From Pseudomonas putida (GTDB lineage Bacteria > Pseudomonadota > Gammaproteobacteria > Pseudomonadales > Pseudomonadaceae): DNA of 64,000 nt. Under the pieces are notes generated by a model that saw nothing but the letters and a program-made list of their open reading frames with translations, was not told the origin of the DNA and searched no databases. Of the stretch, positions 20,296 to 31,319 are shown piece after piece; position 1 is the stretch's first letter; each line of letters starts with the position of its first letter. The DNA lies in the NCBI RefSeq assembly GCF_028682475.1, contig NZ_JANHLE010000002.1, positions 1 to 64,000 on the forward strand, written 5' to 3'. Made by a program: the position numbers and the translations under genes.

Positions 20296-20840
20296 GCGCC
20301 GGGTTGCCTCTGGACCAGGTGCTGCAACCGCTCCCCTTCGAATCCTTGCTGCTTGGCCTGTATGGCCCCGAGCTGATGCCGGCGCAGCGTCCGGTGCTGG
20401 TCTCGCAGTGGTCCAAGTACTACTTTGCGGTGGTCTGGCAGTCGCTGCTTGAGGGTAATGAGCTGTCAGTATTCGCTGCCACCGAGGTGAGCCTGGATAG
20501 TCGCGGCCTGCCGTTTGCTTTGGCTGCGCAGGGCGAGCGCTGTGAGGGGATCGAAGCGGTGCTGGAACATCACCTGCAGCCAGTGGTGTTGCGTCTGGCG
20601 GCGCTGGGGGCGGTAGCGCCAGCGGTGCTCTGGGGCAATGCCGGGGATTGCCTGGATCAGGCGCTGCAACGTGCCGAAGGTGATGGCGGCGGTTTAGACC
20701 GTTTGCTGAACTTGCCTGACAGCCCGCTGTTTGCCGCCGTCAGTGTGGATGCCGTGGGCAAGCGCCGTCGCCGCACCTGCTGCCTGAGTTACAAAGTCGA
20801 CTGGGTCGGGCACTGTGAGCACTGTCCGTTGCTGGCTTGA
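20292..20840 (+). CDS. FhuF-like ferric-siderophore reductase [2Fe-2S] protein
   Basis: 182-residue protein with the FhuF C-terminal cluster Cys163-Cys164-x10-Cys175-x2-Cys178 (CCLSYKVDWVGHCEHC), which binds a [2Fe-2S] centre in E. coli FhuF and reduces hydroxamate-siderophore iron in the cytoplasm. The rest of the protein is the variable FhuF-like domain. It overlaps the histidine kinase by 4 bp. Convergent to the phosphopantetheinyl transferase gene, 6 bp away, with no terminator between. A role in siderophore iron release is likely by family; the physical coupling to a two-component system is the unusual part. Confidence 0.82.
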   Translation: MSAGLPLDQVLQPLPFESLLLGLYGPELMPAQRPVLVSQWSKYYFAVVWQSLLEGNELSVFAATEVSLDSRGLPFALAAQGERCEGIEAVLEHHLQPVVLRLAALGAVAPAVLWGNAGDCLDQALQRAEGDGGGLDRLLNLPDSPLFAAVSVDAVGKRRRRTCCLSYKVDWVGHCEHCPLLA

Positions 20841-20846
20841 GGCGCT

Positions 20847-21548
20847 TCAGACGCTGACCAGGCTCAGCAACTGGTCATCCTGCAGGCTGAACTGGCCGTC
20901 GATTTCCTTTCCTTTATGCCACTGCGCCGACAGGTCGGTCAGCAGGCGCAGGCGGGCATGGCCATCGGCTGACCATTCCAGCACTTCGGCGTGCTCGAAG
21001 TAGAAGCGCTGCTGGACGATCGGGTAGAGCGCCTTGAACAGGCTTTCCTTGAGGGAAAAGGTCAGGGTGACGGTCAGGCCCGTCTGGCTGGCGTCCATCC
21101 GCTGCAGTTCGTCTGCGGTGAGGATCTCCCGGGCCAGGCGCTCGGCGCGTTCGTCGCTGAGCAGGCTCTCCTGATCCAGCCCCAGCCCCTGGCAATCGCT
21201 GCTGCGTGCCACCACCGCGGCTGCCCAGCCTTTGCCGTGGGTGATCGAACCACTGATACCGGCCGGCCAGATCGGCGAGCGGTCCTCGTGGGTACCGGGT
21301 ACGTAGTCGCGACCCTCCAGGCGCTGCAAGGCCGCCCGCGCGCACACCCGTCCGGCCAGGTACTCGGCCTGGCGCTTGGCTACCGAGCGTTGCAGGCTCG
21401 GCGTCTGCTCGATGCCGGCGCGGGCGAAGTCGTCGCTGGCCAGTAACGCAGGGTCGAAGGGGCAGCTGACCAGGACCGCGCCAGCGACCGGGCGGGGCAG
21501 GGGCCAATGGTGCAGCAACGGGGCGCAGCAGGCGGGGAGTCGGTTCAT
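20847..21548 (-). CDS. pcpS: 4'-phosphopantetheinyl transferase
   Basis: 233-residue Sfp/EntD-type transferase that loads phosphopantetheine onto carrier proteins. The magnesium/CoA motifs GLGLDQESLL and FSLKESLFKALY are clear. Pseudomonads usually have one such broad enzyme (PcpS in P. aeruginosa) serving fatty acid synthesis and siderophore synthetases such as pyoverdine. Start set at 21548 (MNRLPACCAPLLHHWPLP), which matches the PcpS N-terminus; the open frame upstream runs through a REP element and is not coding. Confidence 0.92.
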   Translation of the reverse strand: MNRLPACCAPLLHHWPLPRPVAGAVLVSCPFDPALLASDDFARAGIEQTPSLQRSVAKRQAEYLAGRVCARAALQRLEGRDYVPGTHEDRSPIWPAGISGSITHGKGWAAAVVARSSDCQGLGLDQESLLSDERAERLAREILTADELQRMDASQTGLTVTLTFSLKESLFKALYPIVQQRFYFEHAEVLEWSADGHARLRLLTDLSAQWHKGKEIDGQFSLQDDQLLSLVSV

Positions 21549-21615
21549 GGGCGCTATTGTGCCGTGGCTGTGGGGGGCTTGCCAGTGATGCAACAGGCAT
21601 CGGTGGCAGGCTTCG

Positions 21616-21686
21616 GTGGGAGCGGGCTTGCCCCGCGATTGCATCCTGTCAGTCACATCGTATCGCGGGGCAAGCCCGCTCCCACC
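21616..21686. repeat. REP pair (inverted)
   Basis: Two nearly perfect inverted arms, GTGGGAGCGGGCTTGCCCCG and its complement, around a 25-bp loop, between pcpS and oprH and directly upstream of the PhoP repeats. Confidence 0.9.
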
Positions 21687-21697
21687 GTCAGCACTGC

Positions 21698-21736
21698 TGT
21701 TCAGCCGAGGTTCAGGCAGGGTTCAGCGGTCGTTCA
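21698..21736 (+). promoter_or_regulatory. PhoP box array of oprH-phoP-phoQ
   Basis: Four direct repeats with an exact 11-bp period: TGTTCA (21698), GGTTCA (21709), GGTTCA (21720), CGTTCA (21731). This fits the PhoP consensus (T/G)GTTTA-N5-(T/G)GTTTA doubled. The last repeat ends 12 bp before a candidate -10 (TACTCT, 21749-21754), the usual geometry for PhoP-activated promoters. Confidence 0.75.
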
Positions 21737-21797
21737 GGAGGTTTTGCTTACTCTGGCTTCAACACCCAAACGGCACATCCGCCAGGAGTAAAACCTT

Positions 21798-22400
21798 ATG
21801 AAAGCGCTCAATACCCTGTTCCTCGCCGTCGCCTTTTTCGGCGCCAGTGCTGCCGTCCAGGCCGCCGACACGACCTTCGCCGGTGTCACCTATGGCCAGA
21901 CCAGCGACAAGATCAAAAAGTCCGGCTTGCTCAGCAGCAACACTGATCACCTGAACACCGACGGCATCATCAGCAAGGACGGAACCTGGGGCGTGCGTGT
22001 CGGCCAGATGAACGATCAGGGCCGCTACTACCTCACCTATGACAACGTCTCCAACGACCATAGCGGCCTGAAGGTGCGTCAGGAAAACCTGCTGGGCAGT
22101 TACGACCTGTTCTACCCGCTGGGCAACAGCACCAAGCTGTTCGGCGGTGCCAGCGCCGGCCTGACCAAGCTCAGCCAGGAGTCGTCCGGTTACAGCCGCG
22201 ACACCGACACCGGTTATGCCATCGGCCTGCAAGCCGGCCTGCTGCAACAGGTCACCGACAACGCCTCGGTCGAACTGGGCTACCGTTACCTGCGCAGCAA
22301 TGCCAGCACCGAGCTGGCCGAACATGGCGGTCCGAAAGTCGGCACCCTGCGCCTGGACAGCAGCGCGCAAACCTACCTGTCGGCCAACTACGCCTTCTGA
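21798..22400 (+). CDS. oprH: Outer membrane protein OprH
   Basis: 200-residue eight-stranded-barrel porin-like protein. It has a signal peptide (cleavage after AVQA, about residue 22), the conserved NLLGSYD and GYRYLR segments and a C-terminal Phe. Length and sequence match P. aeruginosa OprH, which binds lipopolysaccharide and stabilises the outer membrane when Mg2+ is low. First gene of the PhoPQ operon; AGGAG 9 bp before the start, PhoP boxes upstream, and a hairpin between it and phoP. Confidence 0.95.
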   Translation: MKALNTLFLAVAFFGASAAVQAADTTFAGVTYGQTSDKIKKSGLLSSNTDHLNTDGIISKDGTWGVRVGQMNDQGRYYLTYDNVSNDHSGLKVRQENLLGSYDLFYPLGNSTKLFGGASAGLTKLSQESSGYSRDTDTGYAIGLQAGLLQQVTDNASVELGYRYLRSNASTELAEHGGPKVGTLRLDSSAQTYLSANYAF

Positions 22401-22418
22401 CCCTGCGATGAAGAAGTT

Positions 22419-22449
22419 CGAACCGGCCTGCAGGTGCATGGCCGGTTCG
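22419..22449 (+). terminator. Intercistronic hairpin oprH/phoP
   Basis: A perfect 10-bp stem, CGAACCGGCC / GGCCGGTTCG, 19 bp after oprH, followed by a short T-containing stretch. It probably works as a partial terminator or stabiliser that keeps oprH mRNA higher than phoPQ. Confidence 0.6.
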
Positions 22450-22516
22450 CTGTTATTCTGCATGGGCTGAGTATTTCGCCGGAGCCACGCGCGCCGGCAC
22501 GGGTAGGGAGGAACCT

Positions 22517-23194
22517 ATGAAACTGCTGGTGGTTGAGGACGAAGCGCTGTTGCGTCATCACTTGCACAGTCGCCTGAGCGAAAGCGGGCACGTGGTTGAA
22601 GCGGTGCCCAACGCCGAGGAGGCCTTGTACCAGGCCGAGCAGTTCAACCATGACCTGGCGGTGATCGACCTCGGCCTGCCCGGCATGAGCGGCCTGGACC
22701 TGATCCGCCAATTGCGCTCCCAGGGCAAGAGCTTTCCGATCCTGATCCTCACCGCGCGCGGCAACTGGCAGGACAAGGTCGAAGGCCTGGCCGCGGGGGC
22801 CGACGACTATGTGGTCAAACCGTTCCAGTTCGAAGAGCTGGAGGCCCGCCTCAATGCCCTGTTGCGTCGTTCCAGCGGCTTCGTCCAGTCGACCATCGCA
22901 GCGGGGCCGTTGTTGCTGGACCTGAACCGCAAGCAGGCCACCCTCGACGATCAGCCGCTGGCGCTGACCGCCTATGAATACCGCATCCTCGAGTACCTGA
23001 TGCGCCATCACCAGCAGGTGGTGGCCAAGGATCGCCTGATGGAGCAGCTCTACCCCGATGACGACGAGCGTGATCCAAATGTGATCGAGGTGCTGGTCGG
23101 TCGCCTGCGGCGCAAGCTTGAAGGCAACAACGGCTTCAAACCAATCGATACCGTGCGTGGCCTGGGCTATCTGTTCACCGAGCGCTGCCGATGA
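22517..23194 (+). CDS. phoP: Response regulator PhoP
   Basis: 225-residue OmpR-type regulator: receiver (phosphoacceptor Asp51 in AVIDLGLPGMSG, Lys in VVKPF) and a winged-helix effector (about 130-222). It activates genes for low-Mg2+ adaptation and cationic peptide resistance, including its own operon. Identified by position after oprH, overlap with phoQ (4 bp) and length. GGGAGGA lies 5-8 bp before the ATG. Confidence 0.95.
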   Translation: MKLLVVEDEALLRHHLHSRLSESGHVVEAVPNAEEALYQAEQFNHDLAVIDLGLPGMSGLDLIRQLRSQGKSFPILILTARGNWQDKVEGLAAGADDYVVKPFQFEELEARLNALLRRSSGFVQSTIAAGPLLLDLNRKQATLDDQPLALTAYEYRILEYLMRHHQQVVAKDRLMEQLYPDDDERDPNVIEVLVGRLRRKLEGNNGFKPIDTVRGLGYLFTERCR

Positions 23195-24537
23195 TTCGTT
23201 CGTTACGCGTGCGCCTGATGCTGGCCGCGGCGCTGCTGGCCCTGCTGTTCATGCTCGGCCTGCTGCCGGCCTTGCAGAAGGCCTTCAGCCTGGCCTTGCA
23301 GGAGTCGATAGAAAAGCGCCTGGCCTCGGACGTCACCACGCTGATTTCCGCTGCGCGCATCGAGCACAATCAGTTGCAGATGCCGGCGTTGCTGCCGGAC
23401 GAAAAATACAACCTGCCCGACAGCCGTCTGCTCGGCTATATCTATGACCGCCAGGGCAATCTGGTCTGGCGATCGCGGGCGACGGCCGATGAAAACATCA
23501 ACTACACCCCGCGCTATGACGGGCGCGGCAACGAGTTCGCGCGGATTCGCCAGGCCGATGGCGAGGAGTTCTTCGTCTATGACGTCGAGGTCAAGCTGCT
23601 CGGCGGCAAGACGGCGGCCTTCAGTATTGTTGCCCTACAGCCGGTACGCGAATATCAGCATACCCTCGACGGCCTGCGCGAACGCCTGTACCTGGGCTTT
23701 GGCGCGGCGTTGCTGGCCTTGCTGGTGCTGCTCTGGGCCGGCCTGACCTGGGGCTTGCGCTCACTGCGTCAGTTGAGCCACGAGCTGGATGATGTCGAGT
23801 CCGGTGCCCGTGATGGGCTCAGCGGCGAACATCCTCGGGAATTGCTGCGCCTGACCGGTTCGCTGAACCGCCTGTTGCGCAGCGAGCGCGAGCAGCGGCA
23901 ACGCTACCGAGATTCGCTGGGGGACCTGGCCCACAGCCTGAAAACACCTTTGACGGTACTGCAGGGCGTCAGCGAAAGCATGGGCCAGCGTCGTGAAGAC
24001 CGTGAGCAGGCGCGGATTCTGCAAAGCCAGATCGAGCGCATGAGCCAGCAGATCGACTACCAGTTGCAGCGCGCCAGCCTGCGCAAGAGTGGTCTGGTGC
24101 GTCACCAGGTGGCCTTGCAGCCGTTGCTCGAAAGCCTGTGCAGCACCCTGGCCAAGGTCTACCGCGACAAGCAGGTCAAGATCAGCCTGGACCTCCCCGA
24201 GCATGCGATGGTGCCCATGGAGCAGGGCGCCTTGCTCGAACTGCTCGGCAACCTCCTGGAAAACGCCTACCGCCTGTGCCTGAGCGAGGTGCATATCAGC
24301 CTGCGCAGCGGGCCATCAGAGGTCGAGCTGTGTGTCGAAGACGACGGTCCTGGCGTACCCCCGGACCAACGCGAGCGCATCCTCCAGCGCGGCGAACGCC
24401 TGGATCGGCAAAATCCGGGGCAGGGCATCGGGCTGGCGGTGGTCAAGGACATCATCGAAAGCTACGACGCTAGCCTGACCCTCGATGATTCACCGCTGGG
24501 CGGCGCGGCATTTCGCATTCGCTTCAGCCTGGACTGA
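23191..24537 (+). CDS. phoQ: Sensor kinase PhoQ
   Basis: 448-residue kinase: membrane helix about 9-30, a periplasmic PAS-type sensor to about 165 that in PhoQ binds divalent cations and peptides, a second helix about 168-190, HAMP, a phosphoacceptor His248 in LAHSLKTPLTVLQ, and an ATPase domain (VEDDGPGVPPDQRERIL, GQGIGLAVV). The start overlaps the phoP stop. It phosphorylates and dephosphorylates PhoP. Confidence 0.95.
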   Translation: MIRSLRVRLMLAAALLALLFMLGLLPALQKAFSLALQESIEKRLASDVTTLISAARIEHNQLQMPALLPDEKYNLPDSRLLGYIYDRQGNLVWRSRATADENINYTPRYDGRGNEFARIRQADGEEFFVYDVEVKLLGGKTAAFSIVALQPVREYQHTLDGLRERLYLGFGAALLALLVLLWAGLTWGLRSLRQLSHELDDVESGARDGLSGEHPRELLRLTGSLNRLLRSEREQRQRYRDSLGDLAHSLKTPLTVLQGVSESMGQRREDREQARILQSQIERMSQQIDYQLQRASLRKSGLVRHQVALQPLLESLCSTLAKVYRDKQVKISLDLPEHAMVPMEQGALLELLGNLLENAYRLCLSEVHISLRSGPSEVELCVEDDGPGVPPDQRERILQRGERLDRQNPGQGIGLAVVKDIIESYDASLTLDDSPLGGAAFRIRFSLD

Positions 24538-24552
24538 GTGCCTATCCCTTCG

Positions 24553-24607
24553 GGCGGATTACCGCCATCGTTATCCTTTTGCAAAAGGTGTCGGGCGGAA
24601 ATCCGCC
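24553..24607 (+). promoter_or_regulatory. Twin palindromes, probable DctD-type activator sites
   Basis: GGCGG-ATTA-CCGCC (24553-24566) and GGCGG-AAAT-CCGCC (24594-24607) repeat the same inverted half-sites 41 bp apart (four helical turns), about 80-130 bp upstream of a sigma-54 promoter. This is the layout expected of an enhancer-binding protein such as DctD. Confidence 0.6.
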
Positions 24608-24676
24608 AACCCGCGCGGCACTTTTGCAACCTCACTGTGCAACAAACCCCAGCAAACACGGGGCTTGCACCGATAA

Positions 24677-26149
<1,473 letters not shown>

Positions 26150-26166
26150 GCGAAAGGTAGCCCATG

Positions 26167-26194
26167 AAAAACCCATCTCCGGATGGGTTTTTTT
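26167..26194 (+). terminator. dctA terminator
   Basis: Stem AAAAACCCATC / GATGGGTTTTT with a TCCG loop and a T-run; A-rich on the other side too, so it can serve the convergent sprT gene as well. Confidence 0.92.
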
Positions 26195-26207
26195 GTACCT
26201 GTGAGAG

Positions 26208-26702
26208 CTATTCCACCCGTGTTTCGCCGGTGTACACCAGCGTATGCCGGCAGCGCCGGCACAAATAGCGCCGCCCCTGGCGCACCAGGCTGTGGCGCTG
26301 GGCCGAGAACGGGAAGTCACTACCGGCACACGGGCAGCGATAGATGTAGCGCGTCACCGTGCGCCGTTTGACTGCATAGTTATGGCAACGGTTAGGCGGC
26401 AGTTCATAAACCCCGCGCATGATCAGTTGCCACTCCTCGCCATGCGGCTGGATGCGGTCGCCAAACAGTTGGTGGGCCACCAGATGGGCGACCTCGTGGG
26501 CTACGGTCTGTTTGAGGAAGTCTTCGCTGTTTTCGCGATACAGCTGCAGGTTGAAGCGCAGCAGGTTTTCATGCAGATGGGCGACGCCGGCCTTTTGCCC
26601 GCGCAGTTTGAAACTGACCTCAGGGCGGGTGAAGGGGCGTTTGAAAAAGGATTCGGCTTGCTGGTAGCAGGTTTCGACGCGGGATTTGAGCAGTTCGGGC
26701 AT
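26208..26702 (-). CDS. sprT: SprT-family zinc metalloprotease-like protein
   Basis: 164-residue SprT-like protein. The zincin motif HEVAH is at residues 69-73, and a C-terminal zinc ribbon is present with two Cys pairs (CPCAGSD and CRRC). Relatives include eukaryotic Spartan, which cleaves DNA-protein crosslinks; bacterial SprT function is not settled. Start set at 26702 (MPELLKSRVETC), the conserved family start. Convergent to dctA, sharing its terminator. Confidence 0.88.
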   Translation of the reverse strand: MPELLKSRVETCYQQAESFFKRPFTRPEVSFKLRGQKAGVAHLHENLLRFNLQLYRENSEDFLKQTVAHEVAHLVAHQLFGDRIQPHGEEWQLIMRGVYELPPNRCHNYAVKRRTVTRYIYRCPCAGSDFPFSAQRHSLVRQGRRYLCRRCRHTLVYTGETRVE

Positions 26703-26843
26703 ATCGGGGAACACTCCTGGCCGGCAATTATGCCGCAACCAGCGCAGCGCTGCTGAGCCACCTGTCTGCGCACAGCATCAGGCCGCCATTGCGGCGGCCT
26801 GATGGTTACTGCGCCTATGTTGCTGCATTTCTAATAGATGATT

Positions 26844-27443
26844 CTAGTTGGTATAGACAGGCCCCACGCCTAGTCCCCAAACGATCACGGTGAAGGCCAT
26901 GATGGCTACCAGCACCACCAGGCCGACCGCCAGTACCGAACTCGAGAACAGGAAGCCTTCATCCGAAGGTATGTTCATGAAGGTCGGCAGGCCGACATAG
27001 AGCAGATAGACCGTGTAGCACACGGCTGCCGTGCCGACGACCATCCCCAGCCACAGGTGGGGGTAGAGCGCCGCCAGGCCGCCAACGAACAGCGGCGTTG
27101 CGGTATAGGTGGCAAACGCGATGCAGCGGGCCATGCTCGGGTTGGCGTCGTAGGTACGCGCCATCCAGTGAATGAACGCGCCCATTACGGCGACCCCGGC
27201 GAGCATGGCCAGGTACGACATGATGGTCATCCATAGCGCGCTTTCCTGGGTCAGCATGACCGGGGCGCGATCGCCGATGACCCAGCCGACCTGGGTGGTG
27301 CCGATAAACGCTGAAATGGCAGGGATCGCTGCCAGTATCAGGGTGTGGGTCAGGTACATGTGGCTGATGCTTTCTTCCTCGCCACGGATCTCTTTCCATT
27401 CTTGGTCAGGATGGGTAAACAGCCCCAGAACGTGATGGATCAT
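26844..27443 (-). CDS. Yip1-domain inner membrane protein
   Basis: 199-residue protein with five hydrophobic segments in the Yip1 pattern (cytoplasmic lead HHVLGLFTHPDQEWKEIR, then spans from about residue 35). Function in bacteria is not known. Start at 27443 follows GGAAGGAG. It is monocistronic and divergent from ttcA. Confidence 0.82.
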   Translation of the reverse strand: MIHHVLGLFTHPDQEWKEIRGEEESISHMYLTHTLILAAIPAISAFIGTTQVGWVIGDRAPVMLTQESALWMTIMSYLAMLAGVAVMGAFIHWMARTYDANPSMARCIAFATYTATPLFVGGLAALYPHLWLGMVVGTAAVCYTVYLLYVGLPTFMNIPSDEGFLFSSSVLAVGLVVLVAIMAFTVIVWGLGVGPVYTN

Positions 27444-27714
27444 GCCAGTCACTCCTTCCGTTGTTGCCATCGCCCCCCAAAGGAGCGCTTGCGACCCCAA
27501 GTGATAGGGGCCAGAGGATCGAGGTCACGGTTGCTGTGGCCTTATGTCGCAGTATAGGAAGGAGTTAGCCGGGTAAAGCCGGCTTTTTAGAGCAAATCGC
27601 GCTGTCAGCGGGCCGGTTAATCACCTTGCAGTCTTTATCGGATTGGCCTACGCCTGGCGGCGGTTTGTGCGTAAAATATGCCGCTTTTGTCACACCTCGC
27701 GGATTCCAAGCGCT

Positions 27715-28539
27715 ATGGGCACCCTTTCGGTCAACCAGAACAAACTGCAAAAACGCCTGCGTCGTCTCGCCGGCGAAGCCATCACCGACTTCAACATGAT
27801 CGAAGACGGTGACAAGGTCATGGTCTGCCTGTCCGGCGGCAAAGACAGCTACACCATGCTCGATGTTCTGCTGTACCTGCAGAAAGTGGCGCCGATCAAG
27901 TTCGAGATCGTCGCGGTGAACATGGACCAGAAGCAACCGGGCTTCCCCGAGCACGTGCTGCCGGCCTACCTCAAGGCGCTGGGCGTCGAGTACCACATCG
28001 TCGAGAAAGACACCTACTCGGTGGTCAAGGAGCTGGTCCCGGAAGGCAAGACCACCTGCTCGCTGTGCTCGCGCCTGCGTCGCGGCACCCTGTACACCTT
28101 CGCCGATGAAATCGGCGCGACCAAGATGGCGCTCGGGCACCACCGCGACGACATCGTCGAGACCTTCTTCCTCAACATGTTCTTCAACGGCACCCTCAAG
28201 GCCATGCCGCCGAAGTTGCGTGCCGATGATGGCCGCAACGTGGTGATCCGCCCGCTGGCCTACTGCAGCGAGAAAGACATCCAGGCCTACTCGGACCTGA
28301 AAGAATTCCCGATCATTCCGTGCAACCTTTGTGGCTCGCAGGAAAACCTGCAGCGTCAGGTGGTCAAGGACATGCTGGTGGAGTGGGAGCGCAAAACCCC
28401 TGGCCGTACCGAGAGCATCTTCCGTGGCCTGCAGAACGTAGTGCCGTCGCAATTGGCCGACCGCAACCTGTTCGACTTCGTCAACCTCAAGATCGACGAC
28501 ACCGCACCTCCACGTTTTCTCGACGTGCTGAACATCTGA
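27715..28539 (+). CDS. ttcA: tRNA 2-thiocytidine synthetase TtcA
   Basis: 274-residue enzyme that thiolates C32 of certain tRNAs, using ATP and a [4Fe-4S] cluster. It shows the PP-loop SGGKDS at residues 40-45 and the two cluster-binding pairs Cys115-x2-Cys118 (CSLC) and Cys203-x2-Cys206 (CNLC). Start set at 27715 ([18 protein letters not shown]). The next gene begins 5 bp after its stop. Confidence 0.96.
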   Translation: MGTLSVNQNKLQKRLRRLAGEAITDFNMIEDGDKVMVCLSGGKDSYTMLDVLLYLQKVAPIKFEIVAVNMDQKQPGFPEHVLPAYLKALGVEYHIVEKDTYSVVKELVPEGKTTCSLCSRLRRGTLYTFADEIGATKMALGHHRDDIVETFFLNMFFNGTLKAMPPKLRADDGRNVVIRPLAYCSEKDIQAYSDLKEFPIIPCNLCGSQENLQRQVVKDMLVEWERKTPGRTESIFRGLQNVVPSQLADRNLFDFVNLKIDDTAPPRFLDVLNI

Positions 28540-28544
28540 CCGGC

Positions 28545-29216
28545 ATGCGTGACTATCAATGGCTGCATGAGTACTGCCTGAACCGCTTCGGCTCCGCTGC
28601 AGCGCTGGAAGCGCACCTGCCGCAGGCGAAAAGCGCCGAGCAGTTGCGCGCGATCAGTGCCGACCGCTACCTGTCGACCCTGGCCCTGCGGGTGTTTCGC
28701 GCCGGGCTCAAGCACAGCCTGGTGGATGCCAAGTGGCCGGCCTTTGAAGAGGTGTTTTTCGGTTTCGACCCGCATAAGGTCGTGCTGATGGGCGCCGAGC
28801 ACCTCGAGCGGCTGATGCAGGACACGCGGATCATCCGCCACCTGGGCAAGCTCAAGAGCGTGCCGCGCAATGCGCAGATGATCCTCGATGTGGAAAAGGA
28901 GAAGGGCAGCTTCGGGGCGCTGATCGCCGACTGGCCGGTGACCGATATCGTCGGCCTGTGGAAGTACCTGGCCAAGCATGGCAACCAGTTGGGCGGGTTG
29001 TCGGCACCGCGCTTCCTGCGCATGGTTGGCAAGGACACCTTCATCCCCACCGATGACATGAGTGCGGCGCTGATCGCCCAGGACATCATCGACAAGCCGC
29101 CGACCAGTCAGCGCGATCTGGCGCTGGTGCAGGCAGCGTTCAACCGGTGGCATGCCGAAAGCGGCCGGCCGCTGTGTCAGCTATCGGTGATGCTGGCGCA
29201 TACTGTCAATCATTAA
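28545..29216 (+). CDS. Divergent Tag-like DNA-3-methyladenine glycosylase I family protein
   Basis: 223-residue protein. Its middle (RVFRAGLKHSLVDAKWPAF, FDPHKVVLM, DTRIIRHLGKL) matches the helix-hairpin-helix core of E. coli Tag, which removes 3-methyladenine from DNA. The zinc-binding Cys/His residues that Tag carries at its ends are not visible: the N-terminus lacks the CGWV block and the C-terminus lacks the HxxxC block. So it is a zinc-less paralogue, and activity is uncertain. It is 5 bp after ttcA and probably cotranscribed. Confidence 0.78.
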   Translation: MRDYQWLHEYCLNRFGSAAALEAHLPQAKSAEQLRAISADRYLSTLALRVFRAGLKHSLVDAKWPAFEEVFFGFDPHKVVLMGAEHLERLMQDTRIIRHLGKLKSVPRNAQMILDVEKEKGSFGALIADWPVTDIVGLWKYLAKHGNQLGGLSAPRFLRMVGKDTFIPTDDMSAALIAQDIIDKPPTSQRDLALVQAAFNRWHAESGRPLCQLSVMLAHTVNH

Positions 29217-29229
29217 GATTGGCGGTGTT

Positions 29230-29308
29230 GCTATCGCTGGCAAGGCCAGCTCCCACAAGTTCTGAATCTGGCACACAACCTGTGGGAGCCGGCCTTGCCG
29301 GCGATAGC
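29230..29308. repeat. REP pair (inverted)
   Basis: Arms GCTATCGCTGGCAAGGCCAG and GGCCTTGCCGGCGATAGC between the convergent ends of the Tag-like gene and the DUF2069 gene; probable bidirectional transcription barrier. Confidence 0.9.
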
Positions 29309-29316
29309 TTCAATGC

Positions 29317-30681
<1,365 letters not shown>

Positions 30682-30767
30682 GTTCGGGTCGCATCCAGCA
30701 GGGTGTGGCGGCTATTCTAACCGCAGCGACTTTGCATTTTGCTTGAATCTTCGAGAAGGATTGACCC

Positions 30768-31232
30768 ATGACAAGACGTTTGGCAGCAGCACTGGCCATC
30801 ACCGCGAGCCTGTTGCTCGGCGGTTGCGGTGCAGACTATGGCCTGGACCAGAACGGCCAGACCGTAAAAGCCGAGCAGATCGACGGGCACTGGCTGGTGC
30901 TCAACTACTGGGCCGAGTGGTGTGGCCCGTGCCGCACCGAGATCCCCGAACTCAATGCCGCGGCCAAGCAATGGCAGGCGCAGGGGGTGAAGGTGCTCGG
31001 CGTGAACTTCGATGGCTTGCAGGGTGAAGAGCTGAAAAAAGCCACCGAGGCGCTGGGCATCGGTTTCACCGTGCTGGCCGAGGACCCGGCCGAGCGCTAT
31101 GAGCTGCCGCGCAGTGAAGCCTTGCCGGTGACCTACATCATCGATGACAAGGGCAAGGTGCGTGAGCAGTTGATGGGGGAGCAGACGCTTGAGGGCTTGA
31201 ACGCGAAGATCAAGGCCTTGAAAGGCGCTTGA
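30768..31232 (+). CDS. TlpA-like thioredoxin-fold lipoprotein
   Basis: 154-residue secreted disulfide-exchange protein. The signal peptide ends in a lipobox (LLLGGC, Cys20), so it should be anchored to a membrane facing the periplasm. The active site is WCGPC (Cys52, Cys55). TlpA/ResA-type proteins reduce disulfides, often for cytochrome c or other client proteins; no such partner is adjacent. Transcribed divergently from arsC. Confidence 0.88.
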   Translation: MTRRLAAALAITASLLLGGCGADYGLDQNGQTVKAEQIDGHWLVLNYWAEWCGPCRTEIPELNAAAKQWQAQGVKVLGVNFDGLQGEELKKATEALGIGFTVLAEDPAERYELPRSEALPVTYIIDDKGKVREQLMGEQTLEGLNAKIKALKGA

Positions 31233-31245
31233 TCGGCGGTGCGTT

Positions 31246-31313
31246 CATCGCCGGCAAGGCCGGCTCCCACAAAGGTTGACTGAAAACCTGTGGGAGCCGG
31301 CCTTGCCGGCGAT
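31246..31313. repeat. REP pair (inverted)
   Basis: Arms CATCGCCGGCAAGGCCGGCT and GGAGCCGGCCTTGCCGGCGA, filling the gap between the convergent stop codons of the TlpA-like and META genes. Confidence 0.92.
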
Positions 31314-31319
31314 AAAGCT

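Noticed and set aside
24617..24627. Second sigma-54-like element (GGCACTTTTGC) upstream of dctA
   Set aside because: GG and GC are 7 bp apart instead of 10, so it cannot be a -24/-12 promoter.
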